DNA from: an uncultured Collinsella sp. | GTDB taxonomy: Bacteria; Actinomycetota; Coriobacteriia; Coriobacteriales; Coriobacteriaceae | Assembly (NCBI GenBank): GCA_902496275.1 | Contig: CABVAC010000028.1 | Location: 1-24,116, forward strand | Length of the DNA stretch: 24,116 bases | Direction: 5' to 3' | Part shown: one piece after another, positions 15,442 to 23,272 of the stretch | Layout of the letters: every line of letters starts with the position of its first letter | Numbering within the stretch: the first letter of the stretch is position 1 | Notes under the pieces: generated by a model | The model's input: only the letters and a program-made list of their open reading frames with translations | Databases searched by the model: none | What the model was told of the DNA's origin: nothing | Made by a program: the position numbers and the translations under genes

Positions 15442-17268
15442 ATGGCAAAGGGATCAAAAAGGGAAGGCGGCGGTATCGGCGAGCTTCTTGCATATGCCGG
15501 CGACCGTAAATTCCTAACGTATTTGGGCATGGCGCTCTCGGCGCTCTCGCAGCTGCTGGGCTTTGGCCCGTACGTGTGCATCTGGTTTGTCGCGCGAGAC
15601 CTGATCGCTGTGGCGCCCAACTGGAGCGAAGCCGCCGATATCGCGATGTATGGCTGGTGGGCCGTGGGTTTTGCCCTGGCAAGCATCGTAGCGTATTTCG
15701 CAGGCCTCATGTGCACGCACCTGTCTGCGTTTCGCTGCGCGTCCAATATCCGCAAGACTGCGAGCGAGCACCTGCTTAAGCTGCCGCTTGGCTACTTTGA
15801 CATGCACGCCACCGGTGAGCTGCGCCGTATTGTAGACGGATGTGCCGCCTCCACCGAGACCCTGCTTGCGCACATGCTGCCCGATATCGCCGGCGCCATC
15901 GCCATGGTCGCAGGTCTGCTCGTGCTGCTTTTCGCCCTCGATTGGCGCTTGGGCGCGGCATGCCTTATCTCGGTCGTCGTTTCGTTTGGCGCCATGGCCG
16001 CCATGATGGGCGGCAAGGGCGCCGAGTTCATGAAGGCCTACATGGGAGCGCTTGTCAAGATGAACAAGACCGGCACCGAATACGTACGCGGTATTCCCGT
16101 GGTCAAGGTGTTTCAGCAGACGGTCTACTCCTTTAAGGCCTTCCACGATGCGATTGCCGAATACGCCGATATGGCACAAAACTATTCGGGCACGTTCTGC
16201 CGAGGCCCGCAGGTGCTCAACCTTACCGCGCTCAATGGTCTTGTGGCATTCCTGCTGCCCGTGGCGTTGCTGTTGGCACCGGGTGAGACGGACTTCGCGC
16301 ATTTTATGGCAAACTTCACGTTTTACGCTATATTTTCGGCCGTGGTACCGACGGCCATGACCAAGCTCATGTTTGTGGGCGAGGCCTCTCAGATGAGTGC
16401 CGATTCGCTGGCTCGCATCCGAAGCGTCATGGATTCCAAGCAGCTCTCCGTGCCCGCCCAACCCAAGCACCCTGTCGGCAACGACGTGCGATTTGAGGAT
16501 GTGAGCTTTACCTATGAGGGCGCCGAAGCTCCTGCCGTCAACCATGTGAGTTTTAGCGTTTCCGCGGGGAGCACCCTCGCCCTGGTGGGTCCTTCGGGCG
16601 GCGGTAAGTCAACCTGCGCAAGCCTGATCCCGCGTTTTTGGGATGTTTCCTCGGGTCGAGTGCTCGTAGGCGGTGTGGACGTTCGCGATATGGATCCACG
16701 CGAGCTTATGGACCAGGTCGCCTTCGTGTTCCAGACCAACCAGCTGTTCCGGCAAACACTTGCCGATAACGTGCGCGCCTCCAAGCCCACGGCCACTGAT
16801 GACGAAGTACGTGCGGCCCTCTCCGCAGCTCAGTGCGACGACATTGTGGCCAAGCTCCCACAGGGCATCAACACCATGCTCGGCGCCGGCGGAGCATATC
16901 TTTCGGGCGGCGAGGTCCAGCGCGTGGCACTCGCCCGCGCAATCCTTAAAGACGCGCCTATCGTGGTGCTCGATGAGGCCACGGCGTTTGCCGATCCCGA
17001 GAACGAGACGCTCATCCAGCGCGCCTTTAGCAAGCTGGCGGCTGGTCGCACAGTCATTATGATTGCGCACCGACTCTCGACTGTAGTGGGCGCAGACCAA
17101 ATCGTGGTGCTCAACCAGGGCAGCGTGCAGGAGTCGGGTACCCATGCCGAGTTGCTGTCCCAAGAGGGTCTGTATGCCAAGATGTGGGCCGAATACGAAC
17201 AGGCCGCGAGTTGGAAGATTACTGCTACGACCGCGGATACCGCCGTCGCGAAGGGAGGCGAGGCCTAA
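15442..17268 (+). CDS. ABC exporter half-transporter (permease-ATPase fusion), first of a pair
   Basis: A 608-aa type IV ABC exporter subunit: a six-helix membrane domain (about 20-315) followed by a nucleotide-binding domain (about 345-580). The start has AAAGGA at 15431-15436. Walker A is GPSGGGKST (383-391), the signature is LSGGEVQR (487-494), Walker B is VVLDEAT (Asp511, Glu512), and the switch is IAHRLS. After Walker B the D-loop reads AFADPENE instead of the common ASLDPENE; this variant is familiar from IrtAB/YbtPQ-like siderophore transporters. It presumably pairs with the next gene, which starts directly after its stop. Substrate is unknown; the AraC neighbour and D-loop variant suggest a metal chelate or small peptide, as inference. 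Confidence 0.92.
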   Translation: MAKGSKREGGGIGELLAYAGDRKFLTYLGMALSALSQLLGFGPYVCIWFVARDLIAVAPNWSEAADIAMYGWWAVGFALASIVAYFAGLMCTHLSAFRCASNIRKTASEHLLKLPLGYFDMHATGELRRIVDGCAASTETLLAHMLPDIAGAIAMVAGLLVLLFALDWRLGAACLISVVVSFGAMAAMMGGKGAEFMKAYMGALVKMNKTGTEYVRGIPVVKVFQQTVYSFKAFHDAIAEYADMAQNYSGTFCRGPQVLNLTALNGLVAFLLPVALLLAPGETDFAHFMANFTFYAIFSAVVPTAMTKLMFVGEASQMSADSLARIRSVMDSKQLSVPAQPKHPVGNDVRFEDVSFTYEGAEAPAVNHVSFSVSAGSTLALVGPSGGGKSTCASLIPRFWDVSSGRVLVGGVDVRDMDPRELMDQVAFVFQTNQLFRQTLADNVRASKPTATDDEVRAALSAAQCDDIVAKLPQGINTMLGAGGAYLSGGEVQRVALARAILKDAPIVVLDEATAFADPENETLIQRAFSKLAAGRTVIMIAHRLSTVVGADQIVVLNQGSVQESGTHAELLSQEGLYAKMWAEYEQAASWKITATTADTAVAKGGEA

Positions 17269-19026
17269 ATGTTCGCCTCATTCCAAAAGAAGTATTTCCT
17301 ATCCGATAAAGGCGTCGCCGGCGTAAAACGCGGCATTTTCTGGACCACGCTCACCAATCTCATTACCATGGCCGGCATGGGCTTTCTATTCCTGGTTATG
17401 GCCAGCTTTGTCGAGCATCTCGCCAGCGGGGCTGACCTGCCGGATGCCCTGCCGATCGTGGGCGGCCTCCTGGTCTTTTTCGTGATGCTCTTTGCCTCTA
17501 ACTGGCAGCAGTATTACTACACCTACTGCATCTTTTACGAGGAGTGCGGCAAGCAGCGTATGGAGATCGCCGAGCGCTTGCGCAAACTGCCGCTGTCGTT
17601 TTTTGGTCGTCGTGATCTGGCCGATTTAACCGAGACCATCATGGGCGACGTCCAGGCTATGGAGCACGCCTACAGCCACGTGCTGGGAGAGCTTTGGGGT
17701 GCCATCATCGCAAGCGCCATTGTGTTCGTGGCGTCGCTGTTCTTTTGCTGGCAGCTGGCGATTGCGGCGTTTTGGAGCGTTCCCGTGGCCTTTGCCGTGC
17801 TGTATCTAACACGCGGCCCCATGACTCCGGTGTTCGATCGCGTGCGTGCCGAGAAGGTCAAGGTTACCGAGGCAATTCAAGAGACGCTCGACTGCGTTCG
17901 CGAGATCCGCGCCACCAACCAGGAGGCCCATTATCTTGAGGGGCTCAACGCCGTGATCGATGCCGAGGAGCGCGAGACCACCAAGGGCGAGCTCGCTAAC
18001 GGGCTTTTGGTCAACTCCGCCTTTGCCATCCTGCGTCTGGGCATTGCCACCACGCTGGTCACGGGTGCCGCGATGGTCGCCTCCGGGCAGGTCGACTTTT
18101 TGGTGATATTTGCCTTCCTGCTTATGGTGAGCCGTATCTATGCGCCCTTTGACCAGGCGTTAATGTTAATGTCCGAGCTGTTTGTCGCCGAGTCGTCTGC
18201 CAAGCGCATGCGTTCCATCATGGAAGAGCCTGTGGCACGGGGCAGCGAGAAATTTGAGCCCGTGGGCCACGATGTGGTGTTCGATCACGTGGCATTTGGC
18301 TATGGTGCGGGCGAGGACGGACGCGCCGGCGATAAAGTTCTTACCGATGTGAGCTTTACCGCCAAGGAAGGCGAGGTCACGGCGCTGGTCGGTCCTTCGG
18401 GTTCCGGTAAGTCTACGGTGAGCCGCCTGGCCGCACGCTTTTGGGATGCCACCGAAGGCACGGTCACCGTGGGTGGCGTGGATGTTGCGAGTGTGGATCC
18501 CGAGGTGCTGCTGCGCGACTACGCCATCGTGTTCCAAGACGTGCTGCTCTTTGACGACACGGTGATGGGAAACATCCGCCTCGGGCGTCGCGACGCCACC
18601 GATGAGGAAGTGCTTGCGGCCGCGCGTGCCGCCAACTGCGACGAGTTTGTGAGTCGTATGCCGCAGGGCTACGACACCATGATCGGCGAGAACGGCTCCA
18701 AGCTGTCCGGCGGCGAGCGCCAGCGCATCTCTATCGCCCGCGCGCTGCTCAAAGACGCGCCCATCGTGCTGTTGGACGAGGCGACGGCAAGCTTGGATGT
18801 AGAGAACGAGACCGTGGTACAGCAGGCACTCTCCCGTCTGCTTGCAGGTAAGACGGTTATCGTTATTGCCCACCGTATGCGTACGGTGGAAAATGTCGAC
18901 AAAATCGTTGTGCTCAAGGATGGAGTGGTTGCCGAACAGGGCATCCCGGCGCAGCTCAAGGCGGCAGGTGGTGAATTCGCCCGTATGGTTGCGCTGCAAA
19001 AGGAAGCGGCGGCCTGGCAGCTGTAG
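17269..19026 (+). CDS. ABC exporter half-transporter (permease-ATPase fusion), second of a pair
   Basis: A 585-aa partner of the upstream half-transporter. Its ATG abuts the upstream TAA with no gap, and AAGGGAGG lies just before the junction. The membrane domain covers about 20-320. In the ATPase domain Walker A is GPSGSGKST (375-383), the signature LSGGERQR (479-486), and Walker B VLLDEAT (Asp503, Glu504), with the standard ASLDVENE D-loop and IAHRM switch. Both subunits therefore keep their main catalytic residues. Together they should form a heterodimeric exporter-fold transporter in the cytoplasmic membrane. IrtAB and YbtPQ have this fold yet import, so the direction of transport cannot be read from sequence. 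A REP-like palindrome begins one base after the stop codon. Confidence 0.93.
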   Translation: MFASFQKKYFLSDKGVAGVKRGIFWTTLTNLITMAGMGFLFLVMASFVEHLASGADLPDALPIVGGLLVFFVMLFASNWQQYYYTYCIFYEECGKQRMEIAERLRKLPLSFFGRRDLADLTETIMGDVQAMEHAYSHVLGELWGAIIASAIVFVASLFFCWQLAIAAFWSVPVAFAVLYLTRGPMTPVFDRVRAEKVKVTEAIQETLDCVREIRATNQEAHYLEGLNAVIDAEERETTKGELANGLLVNSAFAILRLGIATTLVTGAAMVASGQVDFLVIFAFLLMVSRIYAPFDQALMLMSELFVAESSAKRMRSIMEEPVARGSEKFEPVGHDVVFDHVAFGYGAGEDGRAGDKVLTDVSFTAKEGEVTALVGPSGSGKSTVSRLAARFWDATEGTVTVGGVDVASVDPEVLLRDYAIVFQDVLLFDDTVMGNIRLGRRDATDEEVLAAARAANCDEFVSRMPQGYDTMIGENGSKLSGGERQRISIARALLKDAPIVLLDEATASLDVENETVVQQALSRLLAGKTVIVIAHRMRTVENVDKIVVLKDGVVAEQGIPAQLKAAGGEFARMVALQKEAAAWQL

Positions 19027-19027
19027 G

Positions 19028-19060
19028 AATATGACAAAGGGGCAGTACCTTTGTCATATT
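19028..19060. repeat. REP-like palindrome after the ABC operon
   Basis: AATATGACAAAGG (19028-19040) pairs perfectly with CCTTTGTCATATT (19048-19060) around GGCAGTA. Its core, ACAAAGGGG-CAG...ACCTTTGT, matches that of the palindrome at 8580-8616 while the outer arms differ but still pair. There is no T-run. Confidence 0.72.
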
Positions 19061-19087
19061 GAGTTCACCCCCAAAGTTTCCAAAAAG

Positions 19088-19116
19088 TTAGCCATTGTTG
19101 ACCAAATAGTTATACT
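19088..19116 (+). promoter_or_regulatory. Possible promoter of the DUF6110-like gene
   Basis: A good -10 TATACT (19111-19116) lies 91 bp before the start codon, with a weak TTAGCC -35 (19088-19093) at 17 bp. A TTGACC motif also occurs at 19098 but is too close to serve that -10. Confidence 0.45.
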
Positions 19117-19207
19117 AAACTGTTCTCAAAAGTGTGCTCGAGCAAACTTGTTTACTCGGGTGCTGAGGCACCGTGCCGCGTCCAATGCGGCAAAAGGGAG
19201 AAGCAAC

Positions 19208-19453
19208 ATGAAGAAGTCGACGTTCAATACCCTGCTTGTCGGTGGCGGTTTTCTGCTTGGCACGGCCGGCATCAAGCTGCTCACCAGCGCTCCGGTAAAG
19301 AATGCCTGCGTGCAGGGCATTGCGTGCGGCATGCGCGTCAAGAACTGCTACCAGGACATGGTCGAGCAGGCCAAGGCCAATGTCGATGACATGGTTGCCG
19401 AGGCTGCCTACATCACCCAGAGCGAGGCCGCTGCTGACGAGGCAGCCGAGTAA
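19208..19453 (+). CDS. Small DUF6110-like protein upstream of a metal P-type ATPase
   Basis: An 81-aa protein. The open frame extends far upstream, but ATG 19208 is right: AAGGGAG (19194-19200) is 7 nt before it and the N-terminus is then Met-Lys-Lys-Ser followed by a hydrophobic glycine-rich helix (about 9-24, LLVGGGFLLGTAGIKLL). The rest is a helical segment with Cys34, Cys40 and Cys47 (KNACVQGIACGMRVKNC), then Asp/Glu/Ala-rich helix to the end. It resembles DUF6110 proteins, recalled as neighbours of HMA-type ATPases; that match was not searched. The membrane segment and three cysteines would suit a membrane-bound metal chaperone or an ATPase accessory subunit, but the role is unproven. 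Only 18 nt separate it from the ATPase gene, so the two are probably co-transcribed. Confidence 0.8.
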   Translation: MKKSTFNTLLVGGGFLLGTAGIKLLTSAPVKNACVQGIACGMRVKNCYQDMVEQAKANVDDMVAEAAYITQSEAAADEAAE

Positions 19454-19471
19454 CGCTCCCAGGCACAAACT

Positions 19472-21547
19472 ATGAGATTCTCGATTATTAGCGAGATCCC
19501 CGGCAGGACCCGTCTTCAATTGGCGGGTCCTGTGCCAGAGAGCGATCTCGATGCACTTCTTAAGCTCAGCGGCGATATCGACGGCGTGCACAAGGTGCGC
19601 GTTTATGGCCGTATTGGCCAGATGGCGCTCGAATATGACGAGCGGTGTCGTGCGGGCGTACTCGACGCCTTGGGTGCGCTCGATGCCCAGGCCATTGCCG
19701 ACGCAAAGACGGGTTACGTGATGCAGCTTGAGCCACGCAAGCACAAGCTCGTCATGGATCTTGCCACACTTATCGGCGCCCATTACGCACGTCGCTGGTT
19801 CTTGCCCACGCCTCTGCGTGCGGTGTTTGTCGTGGCCGGTTACATGGCATTTTTGCGCGCTGCCCTTCATGAGCTGGCGCAGCCGCGCCTGACCGTTCCT
19901 GTGCTCGACGCTTCGGCCATCGGCATTTCGTTCGTCAAGCGTGATGTCGACACCGCGGGCCAGACGATGTTCCTACTCAACGTGGGCGAGTTACTCGAGG
20001 ACTACACCCGCGCCATGAGCGAAAACGAGCTCATCAACTCGCTGCTCGACGTGCCCGACAAGGCACAAAAGGTCGTCGGCGACACCGAGGTAAGCGTTGC
20101 CGCCACCGAGCTTGAGCCCGGCGATTTGGTCGCCGTGCGCACTGGCATGTCCATTTGCATCGACGGTGTTGTCGAGCAGGGGAGTGCTATGGTCAACCAG
20201 GCGACCCTGACCGGCGAGCCGCTGGCCGTCGAGCGCAGCGTGGGCGACGATGTGTTTGCCGGTACCGTCGTGGAAGACGGCGGCATCTTGGTGCGCGTGC
20301 GCGCCAACACGGCTCAGACCAAGCTCCGCTCGATCGTCTCGCTCGTGCAGACGGCCGACTCGCTCAAGTCCGAGGGCCAGTCGCATATGGAGGATCTTGC
20401 CAACAAGATCGTCCCGTGGAACTTCCTGCTCGCGGGCCTGGTTGCGCTTACCACCCGCAGCCTCATCAAGACCTCAGCGGCGCTGATGGTCGACTACTCG
20501 TGCGCACTCAAGCTCACGGGTTCCGTTGCCGTCATGACCGCTATGAGCGATGCCGCCAAGATGGGCGTCATGGTCAAGGGTGCGAAGTACTTTGAGTCGT
20601 TTGCCAAGGCCGATACCATTGTCTTTGACAAGACCGGTACGCTGACCGAGGCCCAGCCGCGTCTAGCTTGCGTGCTCACGACCGACGGCTGGAGCGAGGA
20701 CGAGGTCCTGCGCCTTTCCGCTTGCTTGGAGGAGCATTTTCCGCATCCGGTGGCGCGTGCCGTGGTCAATGCGGCACGTGAGCGCGGGCTCGAGCACCGC
20801 GAGCGCCATGCTGCCGTCGAGTACATCGTGGCGCACGGCATCGCTTCGTCCATTGAAGGGTGTCGCGCCATCATTGGTTCCGCGCACTTTGTATTCGAGG
20901 ATGAGGGCGCGCAGCTCGAGTCCGGCATTAAGGAGCAAATCGAGTCCCAGATGCAGGGCCTGTCGCCGCTGTATCTGGCGGTCGATGGCGAGGTTGTCGG
21001 CGTGCTCGGTATCGAGGATCCGCTCAAGCCCGGGGTCCGTGAGGCCATCGCCGACCTGCATGCGCTGGGCGTCAAGCATGTCGTTATGCTCACGGGCGAT
21101 TCGGAGCGCACGGCTGAGCGCATTGCGCGCGAGGCGGGTGTCGACGAGTTTAAGGCTGAGCTGCTGCCCGAGGACAAGTACACGTATGTGGAGCGCATTA
21201 AGGGCGAGGGGCGCCACGTTGCCATGGTGGGCGACGGCGTCAACGATTCGCCGGCGCTCGGTTTGGCCGACGTGGGGCTGGCAATGGGTGGCGGAAGCGA
21301 CATCGCCAAGGAGGTCGCCGATATCATCCTGACCGATACGGATCTGGCTGCGATCGTGCGTCTGCGCCGTATGAGCCAGGGCCTCGTTGATCGTCTGACG
21401 AGCTCCTACTCTAAGGTAATGCTCACCAACTCGGCGCTCCTGGCACTGGGCATTACCGGCGCGATTACCCCGCAGGCGTCATCGCTGCTGCACAACGGCT
21501 CGACGATTGCCTACAGCCTGAGCAACGCGAAGGCATATCTGCGCTAG
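19472..21547 (+). CDS. Heavy-metal P1B-type ATPase with degenerate N-terminal HMA-like domain
   Basis: A 691-aa metal-transporting ATPase in the cytoplasmic membrane. Residues 1-70 look like a ferredoxin-fold HMA domain (IPGRTRLQL...GVHKVRVYGRIGQMALEY) that lacks the CxxC metal site. The actuator motif is TGEP (247-250), the phosphorylation site FDKTGTLTE (Asp386), the P1B-specific His-Pro pair is HFPHP (425-426), and the hinge is GDGVND (587-592). In the membrane segment where CPC or SPC normally defines metal choice the protein reads D-Y-S343-C344-A-L-K-L, so the substrate cannot be named. Membrane helices before the actuator domain are poorly defined (about 105-165); helices also lie near 310-365 and 645-680. 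The ribosome binding site is weak, consistent with coupling to the upstream small gene. Confidence 0.92.
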   Translation: MRFSIISEIPGRTRLQLAGPVPESDLDALLKLSGDIDGVHKVRVYGRIGQMALEYDERCRAGVLDALGALDAQAIADAKTGYVMQLEPRKHKLVMDLATLIGAHYARRWFLPTPLRAVFVVAGYMAFLRAALHELAQPRLTVPVLDASAIGISFVKRDVDTAGQTMFLLNVGELLEDYTRAMSENELINSLLDVPDKAQKVVGDTEVSVAATELEPGDLVAVRTGMSICIDGVVEQGSAMVNQATLTGEPLAVERSVGDDVFAGTVVEDGGILVRVRANTAQTKLRSIVSLVQTADSLKSEGQSHMEDLANKIVPWNFLLAGLVALTTRSLIKTSAALMVDYSCALKLTGSVAVMTAMSDAAKMGVMVKGAKYFESFAKADTIVFDKTGTLTEAQPRLACVLTTDGWSEDEVLRLSACLEEHFPHPVARAVVNAARERGLEHRERHAAVEYIVAHGIASSIEGCRAIIGSAHFVFEDEGAQLESGIKEQIESQMQGLSPLYLAVDGEVVGVLGIEDPLKPGVREAIADLHALGVKHVVMLTGDSERTAERIAREAGVDEFKAELLPEDKYTYVERIKGEGRHVAMVGDGVNDSPALGLADVGLAMGGGSDIAKEVADIILTDTDLAAIVRLRRMSQGLVDRLTSSYSKVMLTNSALLALGITGAITPQASSLLHNGSTIAYSLSNAKAYLR

Positions 21548-21566
21548 CGCTTTTGCTTGAGTTTAT

Positions 21567-21613
21567 GGCCTGCATTCGGGCGGCACCGCAGCCGCCAGGG
21601 TGCAGGCCTTTTT
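21567..21613 (+). terminator. Intrinsic terminator after the P-type ATPase
   Basis: Outer stem GGCCTGCA (21567-21574) with TGCAGGCC (21601-21608), inner stem GGCGGC (21579-21584) with GCCGCC (21591-21596), then TTTTT. Its T-run overlaps the stop codon of the convergent gene by two bases. Confidence 0.88.
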
Positions 21614-22046
21614 AGGCAAGTGAAGCTTTGATGGCGGGGCTTTCTGCGAGCTGCTCGGCTGCCTTTTCGTCGGAATCGTTTAGTGCTGTCAGACTGCGGT
21701 AGACCCACTCGTTGACCTGGGTGTTCTTGACGCCTGCAGTCTGCATAAGGGTACCTACCTCGCGGATTGCTGCGAGCAGATCGGCCTTGGGACCTGCGAG
21801 CTCTACCTCGATGCCGTGGTAGGCGGCCACGCCGCGGTTCTCACTCACGTGGTCGATAAAGCCCTCGACGGTCTCAAGCTGCTGGGCGAGAGCTGCATCA
21901 TCGTCGGCGTCCAGCGCGACGAGTGCGTTCGATACCGTGAGGGCGGGATGTCCGCAGGGGACAAAGCCTTCGATGACATCCATAGCTTCGGTAATGGTTG
22001 AGCCCAGGCCTGCGAGGGCATTGACGAGTTGCTGCTTGGTATCCAT
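21612..22046 (-). CDS. Conserved-looking 144-aa soluble protein of unknown function
   Basis: Not recognised. The start ATG has AAAGGA 5 nt upstream on the minus strand (plus 22052-22057), a good site. The protein has no signal peptide or membrane segment and looks mostly helical and acidic. Features: an N-terminal helix, GFVPCGHPAL (28-37, with Cys31 and His33), a repeated leucine/alanine-rich middle, and NEWVYRSLTALNDSDEKAAEQL near the end. Codon use is like the surrounding genes and the stop ends within the terminator of the convergent ATPase. It stands alone between that gene and ssrA. A TATATT box (plus 22083-22088) could be its -10. Being a neighbour of a metal ATPase does not show a metal function. 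Confidence 0.75.
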   Translation of the reverse strand: MDTKQQLVNALAGLGSTITEAMDVIEGFVPCGHPALTVSNALVALDADDDAALAQQLETVEGFIDHVSENRGVAAYHGIEVELAGPKADLLAAIREVGTLMQTAGVKNTQVNEWVYRSLTALNDSDEKAAEQLAESPAIKASLA

Positions 22047-22283
22047 GGCGGTCCTTTCGACGGGTCAATTTTGCTTGGCGAAAATATACGTGACGCGATC
22101 GGTAGCAAAAGTGCGAAGTGCGGCGCACATTGGGGTCTTCACAGCTCGTGCATAGAACAGCTGTCCGCTTTCAGAACGTGGTAAGATAACACTCCACAAG
22201 CGGGGCTCGCCCCGCATGTTCCTTGAAAAGTCGACGGGTGTTGGGTGCTCGTGCCCAATGCCATCCAGACTTTCCCGACATTC
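22047..22283. other. Gap before ssrA with GC-rich hairpins
   Basis: About 240 bp without a gene. It holds GCGGGGC-TC-GCCCCGC (22199-22214) and a TTGGG...CCCAA dyad (about 22239-22256), the likely 5' leader of pre-tmRNA. A TAAGAT box (22182-22187) is a possible -10, but its -35 is weak. Confidence 0.45.
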
Positions 22284-22647
22284 GGGGGCGACTGGTTTCG
22301 ACACGATAGCTCTGAGAGAGGAAGCAAGCCGAGGTCTCCTCGCCTCGTTAAACAGGGGTACCGTCAAATTGAATTGACAACAACTCTTCTTTTGAGCCTA
22401 TGGCTCTCGCTGCTTAATTTATAGCGGCGCGTCAACCCGGTGATTTCCCCGCCACCGGTGCGACGTCATTTTAGGGGAATGCTCCTGCGCACGTAATCGG
22501 TATGGCGCAGGCTAAGACCGAACCGGTTAGGACGCCGCGAGCGTGTCGCTGCGCGCAAAGCGTCCGAGACTAAACCAGCGACTGAGCTTGGAGATGCCAA
22601 TCAGGGGGCTTTCGTGGACCGGAGTTCGATTCTCCGCGCCTCCACCA
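22284..22647 (+). ncRNA. ssrA: tmRNA (transfer-messenger RNA)
   Basis: A 364-nt ribosome-rescue RNA. The 5' end GGGGGCG pairs with the 3' GCCTCC segment before encoded CCA, giving a 7-bp acceptor stem with a G3-U70 wobble, the alanyl-tRNA synthetase identity mark. The T-arm CGGAG-TTCGATT-CTCCG is intact. The 5' part has GACTGGTTTCGACACG, typical of tmRNA. The tag frame runs GAC AAC AAC ... GCT GCT TAA (22376-22417), reading DNNSSFEPMALAA then stop, a normal degradation tag ending in LAA. The resume codon is probably GAC 22376, since an in-frame TGA lies at 22370; ATT 22373 is possible. Pseudoknot-like GC-rich pairs fill the rest. It is followed by a strong terminator. Confidence 0.97.
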
Positions 22648-22655
22648 TAAGTAAC

Positions 22656-22689
22656 AGGCAGGTAGAGAAGTGTCTCTACCTGCCTTTTT
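22656..22689 (+). terminator. ssrA terminator
   Basis: AGGCAGGTAGAGA (22656-22668) pairs perfectly with TCTCTACCTGCCT (22673-22685) across AGTG, then TTTT. It begins 9 nt after the encoded CCA. Confidence 0.93.
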
Positions 22690-22703
22690 ATTTCTAGTCC
22701 GCA

Positions 22704-22960
22704 CCGCGGAGAATCGAACTCTATGCAGGGCGCGAGCGTTAAGCAAACGCGAAGCGTTTGTAGCGAGCGGGCGAGGGCGCCGGCAGGCGGCCGAAGCCGG
22801 TGCGGATTTGCGAAGCAAATACGCGGATTCTCCGCGCAAAGTCGCGACCAGATATAGATGCGATGCCGATTAAGCTCCGGCTGCCCATGCCCCGCACCAA
22901 CGCAAGCCCCAAACCGCGGAGAATCGAACTCTGAGCAGGGCGCGGGCGTAAAGAAAACGC
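22704..22960. repeat. Two direct copies of a 47-bp element containing an inverted ssrA 3'-end scrap
   Basis: 22704-22750 and 22914-22960 match at 42 of 47 positions. Each starts with C then CGCGGAGAATCGAACTC, the exact reverse complement of 17 nt of the ssrA T-arm region (22622-22638). Between them GATTCTCCGCGC (22826-22837) repeats ssrA sequence in the forward direction and makes an inverted repeat with the first copy. Short hairpins around GAA (GCAAACGC-GAA-GCGTTTGT, ATTTGC-GAA-GCAAAT) lie between. Confidence 0.72.
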
Positions 22961-22972
22961 CTTGGCAACGCA

Positions 22973-23178
22973 GACCGGGACACGCTTTCCCGATGGCAGC
23001 CCAGGCGGAAAGCACGTCCCGGAATCCGCGCTCAGACTGGGACGTAGTTTCCGGATGGCGCATCAAGCGGAAACCGCATCCCGGAATCTAAGCTCGAAAT
23101 GGGATTCATTTTCCTGATGGCGGGCTCAGCGGAAAATGCGACCCGGAATTTGCTCTGAGAACGGGACACGCTTTCCCG
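22973..23178. repeat. 62-bp tandem hairpin array, 3 full copies and a partial fourth
   Basis: Units are 22973-23034, 23035-23096, 23097-23158 and a partial 23159-23178. Each has GGGA...TTTCC, then GATGGC, then GCGGAAA...CCCGGAAT, forming a hairpin of about 16 paired positions with a 16-nt loop. Paired bases differ between copies but pairing is kept: for example the pair next to TTTCC is C-G, G-C and T-A in copies 1, 2 and 3. The spacing is constant and there are no unique spacers, so it is not a CRISPR array. Confidence 0.82.
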
Positions 23179-23272
23179 CCGACCGCCACGCCCTCCTCAA
23201 CTCCAAAACCTGCGCTCTCGCCATCCCAAAACTGGGTAGAAGAAAGCCAAAACGCAATCGCAGGAGGTCAAC

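Noticed and set aside
18842..19207. Upstream extension of the DUF6110-like frame
   Set aside because: It overlaps the ABC gene out of frame and the intergenic palindrome; the ribosome binding site and hydrophobic N-terminus support ATG 19208.
22527..23066. Antisense frames running through the tmRNA and its downstream repeats
   Set aside because: They read the complement of ssrA, whose structure and tag are clear, and continue through repeats; these are common false gene calls.
22973..23178. CRISPR array
   Set aside because: Repeats are contiguous with no unique spacers, diverged from each other, and no cas gene is present.
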